The translations under genes and the position numbers were made by a program. From Deltaproteobacteria bacterium (lineage in GTDB: Bacteria > Desulfobacterota > DSM-4660 > Desulfatiglandales > HGW-15), in assembly GCA_019308525.1 (NCBI GenBank), contig JAFDIC010000032.1, forward strand, positions 1 to 17,753: DNA of 17,753 bases, written 5' to 3'. A model generated the notes under the pieces. That model ran no database searches. It saw only the letters and a program-made list of their open reading frames with translations, and was not told where the DNA came from. Positions within the stretch are counted from its first letter, which is position 1. Every line of letters starts with the position of its first letter. Positions 6,231 through 13,092 of this stretch are shown here, in pieces.

Positions 6231-7403
6231 ATGAAACTGCATGAATTCCAGGCAAAGGAACAATTGAAGAAGTTCGGAATACCCGTGCCAGAAGGATACG
6301 TGGCGGCTTCGCCTGATGATGCCATGAAGGCAGCCGAAAGGACTAAGGCCCCCCCCTGGGTGATCAAGGCACAGGTACATGCCGGCGGCCGCGGAAAGGG
6401 AGGAGGCGTCAAGGTTGTTAAATCCCTCGAGGAGGTAAGGAATGCCACCGCTGAAATCCTGGGCAAGCCCTTGATCACAAAGCAGACGGGCCCCAAGGGT
6501 AAGCGGGTGCACCAGGTGCTGGTGGAAGAGGGTGTCGAGATCGATCAGGAGCTTTACTTGGCCATGGTGATAGATCGTTCCGGAGCCATGCCCCTCATGA
6601 TCTTCAGCCAGGCAGGAGGCATGGAAATCGAAGAGGTGGCCGCCGAGACACCCGAACTTGTCCTGAAGGAGCCCGTTGACCCCGTGACAGGCTGGATGCC
6701 TTACCAGGCGAGGAAACTGGCTTACAAACTGAGCCCGTTACCTGAAGCCAGTACGATCAAGTCCTTGATGTCCATAATGGCCGGCCTTTACAGGGCATTT
6801 GTCACTCTTGATTGTTCCCTGGCAGAGATAAACCCTCTCGTCATCACTAGGCAGGGGAGTTGCCTGGCCCTGGATGCCAAGATCACAATAGACGATAACG
6901 CCCTTTACAGGCAAGCTGAGATGAAGGCCCTTGACGATCCCAGGGAAAAGGACCCCCTGGACGCCAAGGCCGAGGAATACAACCTGAACTACATCCGACT
7001 GAACGGGAATATCGGGGCCATGGTCAATGGTGCGGGCCTGGCAATGGCCACCATGGATATGATCAAGCTGGCAGGAGCTGAACCGGCCAACTTCCTGGAC
7101 GTTGGGGGCGGTGCCAGCGAAGAGATGATAACAAAGGGGTTCGAGATAATACTTTCCGATCCCAAGGTCAGGGCCATCCTCATAAACATCTTTGGTGGTA
7201 TCCTGAGGTGCGACGTCCTGGCACGGGGGGTCCTGAAGGCTGCGGAGGAGACCGATATCAAAGTCCCCTTGATCGTCCGGCTCGAGGGGACAAATGTGGA
7301 GGAGGGCAGGAGAATATTGCATGAGTCGGGACTGAAGTTCCTCGTGGCCAGGGATATGGCAGAGGCGGCAGAACTCGTCGCAAAGCAGGTAGGGAAAATT
7401 TGA
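6231..7403 (+). CDS. sucC: Succinyl-CoA ligase (ADP-forming) beta subunit
   Basis: The 390-aa protein aligns by eye along its full length with E. coli SucC (388 aa). It starts at ATG 6231 after a GGAGAA site. It has [20 protein letters not shown] at the N-terminus, the ATP-grasp nucleotide loop [16 protein letters not shown] (about 48-62), [28 protein letters not shown] for metal binding, and in the C-terminal CoA-ligase-like domain [29 protein letters not shown] and [11 protein letters not shown]. With SucD it interconverts succinyl-CoA, ADP and Pi with succinate, CoA and ATP in the cytoplasm. In anaerobes the same pair can act in an incomplete or reversed citric acid cycle, in propionate metabolism or on other small acids. 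sucD follows after 25 bases. No defects seen. Confidence 0.95.
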   Translation: MKLHEFQAKEQLKKFGIPVPEGYVAASPDDAMKAAERTKAPPWVIKAQVHAGGRGKGGGVKVVKSLEEVRNATAEILGKPLITKQTGPKGKRVHQVLVEEGVEIDQELYLAMVIDRSGAMPLMIFSQAGGMEIEEVAAETPELVLKEPVDPVTGWMPYQARKLAYKLSPLPEASTIKSLMSIMAGLYRAFVTLDCSLAEINPLVITRQGSCLALDAKITIDDNALYRQAEMKALDDPREKDPLDAKAEEYNLNYIRLNGNIGAMVNGAGLAMATMDMIKLAGAEPANFLDVGGGASEEMITKGFEIILSDPKVRAILINIFGGILRCDVLARGVLKAAEETDIKVPLIVRLEGTNVEEGRRILHESGLKFLVARDMAEAAELVAKQVGKI

Positions 7404-7428
7404 GTTCCAGGAAGAACGGAGATGGACA

Positions 7429-8298
7429 ATGAGCATCATTGTTGACGAGAATACCAGGGTGGTGGTCCAGGGGATCACCGGCAGGGAGGGAACCTTCCAT
7501 ACGAGGCAGATGCTGGACTATGGCACCGTTGTTGCTGCGGGTGTAACGCCGGGGAAAGGAGGACAATCCGTGGAGGGCGTGCCGGTTTTTAATACCGTTC
7601 TGGAAGCCGCGGAGAATGAAGGTGTCAATGCTTCCTGTATTTTTGTCCCTCCGCCCTTCGCAGCAGATGCCATAATGGAGGCCGCAGCAGCAGGACTCGA
7701 CGTGATAGTTTGCATCACAGAAGGGATACCGGCACTCGACATGGTAAAAGTTGCCCGCTTCCTGAGAGGGAAGGATACCATCCTCATAGGCCCTAATTGC
7801 CCGGGCATAATCTCGCCCGGGAAGACAAAGGTAGGAATCATGCCCGGCCCCATCCACATGCAGGGTTCCATGGGTGTCATTTCCAGGAGCGGCACCCTTA
7901 CCTACGAGGTGGTGGACCAATTGACAAAGGCAGGACTCGGACAATCTACCTGCATCGGGATCGGGGGTGATGCCATCATTGGGACAACCTTTGTGGACCA
8001 CCTCAAGAGATTCAAGAAAGACCCTGAAACCAAGGGGGTCGTGCTGATAGGAGAAATCGGGGGTACCGCTGAAGAGGAAGCGGCGCAATACGTGAAGGCC
8101 GAGTTTGACAAACCCGTAATCGCTTTTATTGCCGGGCAAACCGCACCCCCCGGCAAGAGAATGGGCCATGCCGGTGCCATCATTTCAGGAGGTGAAGGAA
8201 AGGCCGAAGACAAGATAAGGGCCCTTGAGTCCGCCGGGATCACCATCGCCCGCAACCTGGGCAAACTTGGAGAAACTGTGCTCAGAGCTATGACTTAA
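7429..8298 (+). CDS. sucD: Succinyl-CoA ligase (ADP-forming) alpha subunit
   Basis: The 289-aa protein equals the usual SucD length. ATG 7429 follows GGAG at 7 bases. [14 protein letters not shown] (12-24) is the CoA-binding Rossmann loop, GYG-type loop residues VTPGKGGQ follow, CITEGIP and [11 protein letters not shown] (121-131) are typical, and [10 protein letters not shown] places the phosphorylated histidine at H247, the same number as in E. coli. It forms a heterodimer or heterotetramer with SucC and carries the phosphohistidine intermediate. The stop at 8298 is followed by a hairpin and then by the convergent ABC transporter operon. Some acyl-CoA synthetases have related folds, but separate short alpha and beta chains with these motifs point to the SucCD type. 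Confidence 0.95.
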   Translation: MSIIVDENTRVVVQGITGREGTFHTRQMLDYGTVVAAGVTPGKGGQSVEGVPVFNTVLEAAENEGVNASCIFVPPPFAADAIMEAAAAGLDVIVCITEGIPALDMVKVARFLRGKDTILIGPNCPGIISPGKTKVGIMPGPIHMQGSMGVISRSGTLTYEVVDQLTKAGLGQSTCIGIGGDAIIGTTFVDHLKRFKKDPETKGVVLIGEIGGTAEEEAAQYVKAEFDKPVIAFIAGQTAPPGKRMGHAGAIISGGEGKAEDKIRALESAGITIARNLGKLGETVLRAMT

Positions 8299-8347
8299 CC
8301 CCATCCGGATACCGGCAACAGCCCGAAGGGTTCCCTCTCGCCAGGAT

Positions 8348-8382
8348 CCATGCCCGGCCTCCCCTATCCCGGCCAGGCATGG
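8348..8382. terminator. Hairpin between convergent operons
   Basis: CCATGCCCGGCC (8348-8359) and GGCCAGGCATGG (8371-8382) form a 12-position stem with one mismatch and an 11-base loop. It lies between sucD (plus) and livK (minus), ideal for ending both transcripts. Neither side has a clear T tract, so it may be a weak or factor-assisted terminator or only an mRNA end-protecting hairpin. Confidence 0.5.
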
Positions 8383-8405
8383 GGTCGATCAAACAAGTTC
8401 AGGTT

Positions 8406-9563
8406 TCACTCCTTGTAGAGCACGGCCATCCCGTTTCTTACGATGTACATCAGCATACTTCGCACCATGTCGCCGTTGCTGTCGAACTTGTTTTCTCCAA
8501 GGGCTCCTATCACAGGAGGATAGTAGGCCCCGATGGCGGAAAGCGCCACCGCCAAGTCGCGGCGGTTCGCACCCCCAAGCTCTATTGCCTTGGCAACCAA
8601 CAGGACACAATCGTTGGCAAGACCTTCTACCAGGCCCGGGTCTCTCCCGTACTCTTTCCTAAATGCCGCCGCCCATTCCTGGATGTACGGCCTCTTATCC
8701 TTCAGGGAAAAGTAACCCGAATAGATAGTCCCTTCGGCAGCCTTTCCAGCCACCTTGATATATTCCGGATGCCCTATGCCATCCGTGCCGAGGATTTGAA
8801 CATCGAGCCCCAGCTCCTTCGCCTGGCGTGCGATCAAGGCCCCTTCCCTGTAATGGCCAGCAATGAAAAGGGCCTCTGCGCGCAACCCCTTTATCTTGGA
8901 GAGCTGGACAGTAAAGTCTGTGTCGTTGGGCAAATAGGCCTCTGAAGCTACTACCGTGCCTTCCGGCATACCCAGCTCCTTCATGGCGGTGACAAAGACT
9001 TCATTCAACCCCCTCCCATAGTCATCGTTAACGTAAATGGTTGCAAAGCGTTTCCATTTTTTCCGCCCCACGGCCCACTTGGCGATATATCGCCCTTGAA
9101 AGGCGTCCGTAGGAACGACCCTGAAGGAATATGGACCAGCATTGGTATAGGAAGGAGCAGTGGCACCGATCGCCAGTTGAACCAAGCCATGCTTGTTAAG
9201 AATCGGTGCGCCGGCCAATGCCACCGTACTGGTAATCGGGCCGACCATGGCCAGTATTTTCCCATTGTCGACAAAACGCTGGGCGATGGAGGCACCCTCC
9301 CTTGGGTCATTCTTATCATCGGCAACTTCAATCAACTTGAGCTTTCGAGCAACCGACTCGCACTTGGCCACGACGCCACCGGAGGCATTGATCCTCTCAA
9401 TGGCAAACCTGGTTCCTACCTCAGCCTTCTTACCCCAGGAAGCTGCCCCGCCGCTCATGGGGGCGCAAAGGCCTATCCCTAGAGGTTCCGCGGCCAGCAA
9501 TGCCGAACTGAATAACAATACTGTTACCAGTCCCACGCCAATCACAAAGAATCTCCCTTTCAT
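8406..9563 (-). CDS. livK: ABC transporter substrate-binding protein, branched-chain amino acid type
   Basis: The start is ATG 9561-9563, preceded by AGGAGG; an in-frame ATG 18 bases upstream precedes that site and is less likely. The 385-aa precursor opens with a signal peptide (MKGRFFVIGVGLV...SSALLA, cleavage near AEP). The mature part is a type I periplasmic-binding fold: IGLCAPMSGGAASWGKKAEVGTRFAIERIN, DDKNDPREGASIAQRFVD, VGPITSTVALAGAPI, YVNDDYGRG, and a distal DGIG segment with KVAGKAAEGTIYSGYF. It captures the substrate in the periplasm for the LivHMGF permease encoded just upstream in the operon. Such proteins bind branched-chain amino acids, amides, urea, aromatic acids or other carboxylates, so the symbol marks family rather than ligand. 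It is the last gene of the operon, 45 bases after livF. Confidence 0.9.
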   Translation of the reverse strand: MKGRFFVIGVGLVTVLLFSSALLAAEPLGIGLCAPMSGGAASWGKKAEVGTRFAIERINASGGVVAKCESVARKLKLIEVADDKNDPREGASIAQRFVDNGKILAMVGPITSTVALAGAPILNKHGLVQLAIGATAPSYTNAGPYSFRVVPTDAFQGRYIAKWAVGRKKWKRFATIYVNDDYGRGLNEVFVTAMKELGMPEGTVVASEAYLPNDTDFTVQLSKIKGLRAEALFIAGHYREGALIARQAKELGLDVQILGTDGIGHPEYIKVAGKAAEGTIYSGYFSLKDKRPYIQEWAAAFRKEYGRDPGLVEGLANDCVLLVAKAIELGGANRRDLAVALSAIGAYYPPVIGALGENKFDSNGDMVRSMLMYIVRNGMAVLYKE

Positions 9564-9608
9564 CTCAAACCTCCTTTTCATTTGTTGAACTTCGTTTATC
9601 CCAAGACC

Positions 9609-10322
9609 TTACTCCTCACCAAGATAGGCTTTTACCACGCTCTCGTCTTTCAGCAGGTTTTCCGCCGAATCTTTCATGACAATTTCACCAGCATTCAGTA
9701 TGTAGCCCCTGTGAGCAATGGATAGGGCCTTTCTCAGATTCTGTTCCACTATGAATATGGGGATTTCAAGGGACCTCACCCTTTGTATCACATTGAAGAC
9801 TTCATTTACGAGAATAGGGGACAACCCCATGGAAGGCTCGTCCATGATAATCATCTTCGGCTTCGCCATCAGGGCCCTGCTGATGGCCAACATTTGCTGT
9901 TCTCCTCCGCTCAGTGTGCCTGCGTCCTGATTCAACCTTTCCTTCAGCCGCGGGAAAAGCCTGAAGACCCCCTCCAGTTCACTATTCAAATCATACCTGC
10001 TGTTTCGACGGTGGATAAAGGCCCCCATTTCAAGATTTTCCATGACCGTGAGGCGTGCGAATATCCTCCTGGCTTCGGGAACTGGAGAGATACCCAGGCG
10101 GACAATCGCGTGGGTCGGCAGACCGTCTATTCGTTTGCCCATGAATTCTATTTGACCCCGGGTCGGCCTGACGATTCCGAGAATGGCCTTCATAGTAGTG
10201 GACTTTCCAGACGCGTTTCCTCCCAGAAGACACACTATCTCGTTCCTCCCAACCTCAATAGAAATATCATGCAGCGCCCTGAGCGGACCGTAGTAAGTTG
10301 TCACGTGGGACAGCTTCAGCAT
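9609..10322 (-). CDS. livF: ABC transporter ATPase, LivF type
   Basis: This 237-aa ATPase has Walker A GGNASGKST (35-43), Q-loop region near SPVPEARRIFARLTV, signature LSGGEQQ, Walker B MIIMDEPS with the D-loop MGLSP, and the H-loop replaced by IVEQN, the hallmark that separates LivF from LivG. The Walker A begins GGN rather than the usual GxNGAGK, a small deviation that keeps the key GKST. It pairs with LivG at the cytoplasmic face of the LivHM channel. The gap from livG is 40 bases. Length is normal for the family (about 233-240 aa). Confidence 0.92.
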   Translation of the reverse strand: MLKLSHVTTYYGPLRALHDISIEVGRNEIVCLLGGNASGKSTTMKAILGIVRPTRGQIEFMGKRIDGLPTHAIVRLGISPVPEARRIFARLTVMENLEMGAFIHRRNSRYDLNSELEGVFRLFPRLKERLNQDAGTLSGGEQQMLAISRALMAKPKMIIMDEPSMGLSPILVNEVFNVIQRVRSLEIPIFIVEQNLRKALSIAHRGYILNAGEIVMKDSAENLLKDESVVKAYLGEE

Positions 10323-10362
10323 GTTCTAGGTTCCCTCGACGGATTCACGGTTCAGCGGTGAA

Positions 10363-11133
10363 TTAGTCCTTTCCCAAGTAAGCCTCTATGACCCTGGGAT
10401 GGTTTCTTACCTCAGAATAACTGCCTTCCACGATTTTTTCCCCGTGGTCAAGTGCAACTACCCGCTTGCACAGCTTCCTTATCACGTGCATGTCGTGTTC
10501 AATAACAAGAACAGTGGTTCCCATTCGATTTATTTCTGAGATGTTATCAACGAGTTGAAGGGACTCAGCAGGGTTCATGCCCGCTGTCGGCTCATCAAGG
10601 AGAAGAATTCGAGGCCTGGAGACAAGTGCCCTGGCTATCTCAAGCCGTCTCCGGTTGGCATATGAGAGGGTCCACGCAGGCTCGTTCTCCATGCTGAGCA
10701 GACGCTTGCCGAAAATGGCCATTACTTCCCTGGCCTCACGCATGAGACGTTCCCTGTCTCTGCGGGATGAGGGCAGGCCCAGCAATGCGGAAAACACCCC
10801 TCCTTTTGTGCGGCAATGACCTCCCACCATCACGTTTTCCAGAACCGTCAGGTTATTAAAGGGTCTCTGGTTCTGGAAGGTTCGCGATATTCCCAGTCCT
10901 ATGATCTCGTGTGTTTTTCGCGCCAAGAGGTTACCCTGGATCCCGTTGAGATGCACCTCGCCCCCGTTCGGTTTATGCACGCCTGTCAGGACATTGAAAA
11001 AGGTGCTTTTCCCTGAACCATTCGGCCCAATAATACCCAGAGTTTCCCCTGCCTCAACATCCAGGTCCAAGCCGTTCAAGGCAGTCAACCCTCCAAAGCT
11101 TTTTGTCAGGGATCTCACGGAAAGAATAGCCAT
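10363..11133 (-). CDS. livG: ABC transporter ATPase, LivG type
   Basis: The 256-aa ATPase carries Walker A IGPNGSGKST (about 36-45), the LivG-typical GISRTFQNQRPFNNLTVLENVMVG around the Q-loop, signature LSYANRRRLEIARAL, Walker B ILLLDEPTAGMNP and H-loop VIEHDMHVI. The C-terminal VIEAYLGKD tail is normal. The signature reads LSYANRR where most LivG proteins have LSYGxQR; the A for G exchange is worth noting but is seen in working ABC proteins. It starts 4 bases after the livM stop, so translation is probably coupled. Confidence 0.92.
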   Translation of the reverse strand: MAILSVRSLTKSFGGLTALNGLDLDVEAGETLGIIGPNGSGKSTFFNVLTGVHKPNGGEVHLNGIQGNLLARKTHEIIGLGISRTFQNQRPFNNLTVLENVMVGGHCRTKGGVFSALLGLPSSRRDRERLMREAREVMAIFGKRLLSMENEPAWTLSYANRRRLEIARALVSRPRILLLDEPTAGMNPAESLQLVDNISEINRMGTTVLVIEHDMHVIRKLCKRVVALDHGEKIVEGSYSEVRNHPRVIEAYLGKD

Positions 11134-11137
11134 TTTC

Positions 11138-12184
11138 TCAAAGCTTGTAAGTCGGCTGATAGAGTTTCTTGCCGAACAGGCCCTGGGGCCTGAATATCAT
11201 CATGAGAACCATAAAAGCCCCTACGGCCACCATTCTGTATTCACTCGCCGCCCTGAAGACCTCAGGGACCCCGATCATTATGACCGCCCCCAAAATCGTC
11301 CCCGGAATGCTGCCAAGGCCTCCCAAAATGGGAATGGTAACAATCACGACCGACTCCAGGATGGTAAAGCTATTGGGGCTCACGAAACTCTGGAACACGG
11401 AAAAGAAACTTCCTGCCAGGGCCCCCAGGGCCGCGGAGAATGCAAAGGACAGGGTCTTGTAGAACCCGAGATTGATACCCATCACGGCCGCCACGTCTTC
11501 ATCTTCCCTGATCGCCATCCAGGCAAGGCCCACCCTCGAATCCCTCACTCTCACGCACGCGTAGACCGTGACGACCACAAAGAAAAGGATGAGGTAGTAA
11601 TAGGCCCTGTAGCTATCAAAGACAAAAGACCACTCGTGAAATCCGATGCGCGGCGGGGGAATCCCTGGTATGCCTCTGGGCCCCCTTGTCAAGCCCATCC
11701 AGTTGTTGGCCACAATGTATACGATTTGTCCAAAGCTCAGTGTTACCATGGCAAGGTAGTCATCCCTCAATCTGAGCGTGGGAAAGCCTATGGCCAGGCC
11801 GAACCCGATGCCTACAGCCATTCCTATCGGAACGGTCAGCCAGAAGGGCAGATCATGGAAAGTCATCAAAATCGCTGTAGTATAGGCCCCGGTAGCATAA
11901 AAAGCGGCATGGCCGATATTGAGCAGGCCGGTAAAGCCCATGACCACATTGAGACCCAGGGCAAGAACAATATAGAGACAGATGTATATGATGACTCGCA
12001 TGGCATAGTTGCTTTGCACTGCGAAAGGAACCAGGACAGAGAGACCCAAGATCAGGCCCTTGACGTACCACCTGGAAAGGGAGAATGCCTTGGCCAGCCT
12101 TACCAGTGGTGCCTCTTGCGGCGTGGGACCATGTGCCGTCACCTGGGATATCCCTGAAAGGTCATCCAGCCTTTCCTTATTCAC
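11138..12184 (-). CDS. livM: ABC transporter permease, LivM type
   Basis: The 348-aa membrane protein starts at GTG 12182-12184 and overlaps the livH stop by 8 bases (GTGAATAA). After an N-terminal cytoplasmic stretch of about 40 residues it has roughly eight to nine membrane segments. LivM hallmarks are ALGLNVVMGFTGLLNIGHAAFYATGAYTTAIL, the coupling-helix region FPTLRLRDDYLAMVTLSFGQI, LTRGPRGIPGIPPP, and near the end GGLGSIPGTILGAV followed by FRPQGLFGKK. It forms the inner-membrane channel with LivH. The N-terminal extension before the first helix is somewhat long but common in the family. Confidence 0.92.
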   Translation of the reverse strand: MNKERLDDLSGISQVTAHGPTPQEAPLVRLAKAFSLSRWYVKGLILGLSVLVPFAVQSNYAMRVIIYICLYIVLALGLNVVMGFTGLLNIGHAAFYATGAYTTAILMTFHDLPFWLTVPIGMAVGIGFGLAIGFPTLRLRDDYLAMVTLSFGQIVYIVANNWMGLTRGPRGIPGIPPPRIGFHEWSFVFDSYRAYYYLILFFVVVTVYACVRVRDSRVGLAWMAIREDEDVAAVMGINLGFYKTLSFAFSAALGALAGSFFSVFQSFVSPNSFTILESVVIVTIPILGGLGSIPGTILGAVIMIGVPEVFRAASEYRMVAVGAFMVLMMIFRPQGLFGKKLYQPTYKL

Positions 12185-13046
12185 CGGCTCCCCCTTCGCC
12201 CAGCAGACCTTGAGGCCTGAAAATGAGGGCCATGATCAACACGCCGAACGCAAACGCATCCCGGTACATGGAAGAGATATATCCTGCGCCGATACCCTCG
12301 AATATGCCGAGGAAGAGCCCTCCCAGCATGGCCCCGTAAATATTTCCAATTCCACCCAGCACTGCGGCGGCAAAGGCCTTCATGCCCGCACTGAACCCCA
12401 TGTAGGGATCAATGCTGTTATAGTTGACTGCATAAAGTATTCCCGCTACCGCAGCCAGGGCCGACCCGATGACAAAGGTGAGGATAATCAAAGCATTTGC
12501 GCTTATGCCCATCATCTCGGCGGCTTCACTGTCAGCAGCAGTTGCCCGCATTGCCTTGCCAAGGGAGGTCCTCTTTACAAACACTCCCAGAGCGATCATC
12601 AGGAACAAGGAAATAAGGAGGATGAAAACCTTTTTGAAAGGAATAACCACGCTTCCCAGATGAATGGGTGCCCCTCCGAAATCCACGTCAAAAACCTGGA
12701 ACTCCGCACCCCATAGGATTCTGGCCATATTGCGGAGAAAGATGGACATCCCCAGGACGCTTATCACCACGGCAAACCGCGGTGCATTTCGCAGGGGCCG
12801 GTAAGCAACCCGTTCAATCCCCACTCCCACCAGGACTGCGAGACTCACTCCGACAAGGGCGGAAGGCATGAAAGGGATGGAAAGACTCGTCATCAGCCAC
12901 CATGTGAAAAAGGCACCACACATGAAGATCTCGCCGTGGGCAAAATTGATCAACTTGATGATCCCGTACACCATCGTATAACCTATGGCCAGGAGGGCGT
13001 ACATGGCGCCAAGATTGATCCAGTTGACGAGTTGCTGCCAGAACAA
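12177..13046 (-). CDS. livH: ABC transporter permease, LivH type
   Basis: The 289-aa permease starts at TTG 13044-13046 with GGGAGG about 7-8 bases upstream. Residues 5-45 (NWINLGAMYALLAIGYTMVYGIIKLINFAHGEIFMCGAF) are the standard LivH N-terminus, followed by the family GIERVAYRPLRNAPRFAVVISVLG, the cytoplasmic coupling segment GKAMRATAADSEAAEMMGI, and AAVLGGIGNIYGAMLGGLFLG before the last helices and FRPQGLLGE. Together with LivM it forms the transmembrane channel. It follows the AOR fusion gene by 46 bases on the same strand and so probably belongs to the same transcript. Confidence 0.92.
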   Translation of the reverse strand: MFWQQLVNWINLGAMYALLAIGYTMVYGIIKLINFAHGEIFMCGAFFTWWLMTSLSIPFMPSALVGVSLAVLVGVGIERVAYRPLRNAPRFAVVISVLGMSIFLRNMARILWGAEFQVFDVDFGGAPIHLGSVVIPFKKVFILLISLFLMIALGVFVKRTSLGKAMRATAADSEAAEMMGISANALIILTFVIGSALAAVAGILYAVNYNSIDPYMGFSAGMKAFAAAVLGGIGNIYGAMLGGLFLGIFEGIGAGYISSMYRDAFAFGVLIMALIFRPQGLLGEGGAGE

Positions 13047-13092
13047 AGGAATAACCTCCCACGCACGCTAAGACCGCACCAAATCGTGTGCC

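Noticed and set aside
6738..7478. 246-codon minus-strand frame
   Set aside because: Antisense of sucC; no independent support.
7258..8169. 303-codon minus-strand frame
   Set aside because: Shadow of sucC/sucD; the sense strand matches those proteins residue by residue, while this frame has low-complexity His/Pro/Cys content.
10901..12157. 418-codon plus-strand frame across livG and livM
   Set aside because: Antisense shadow of two well-recognised transporter genes; very rich in His, Gly, Pro and Arg with no domain.
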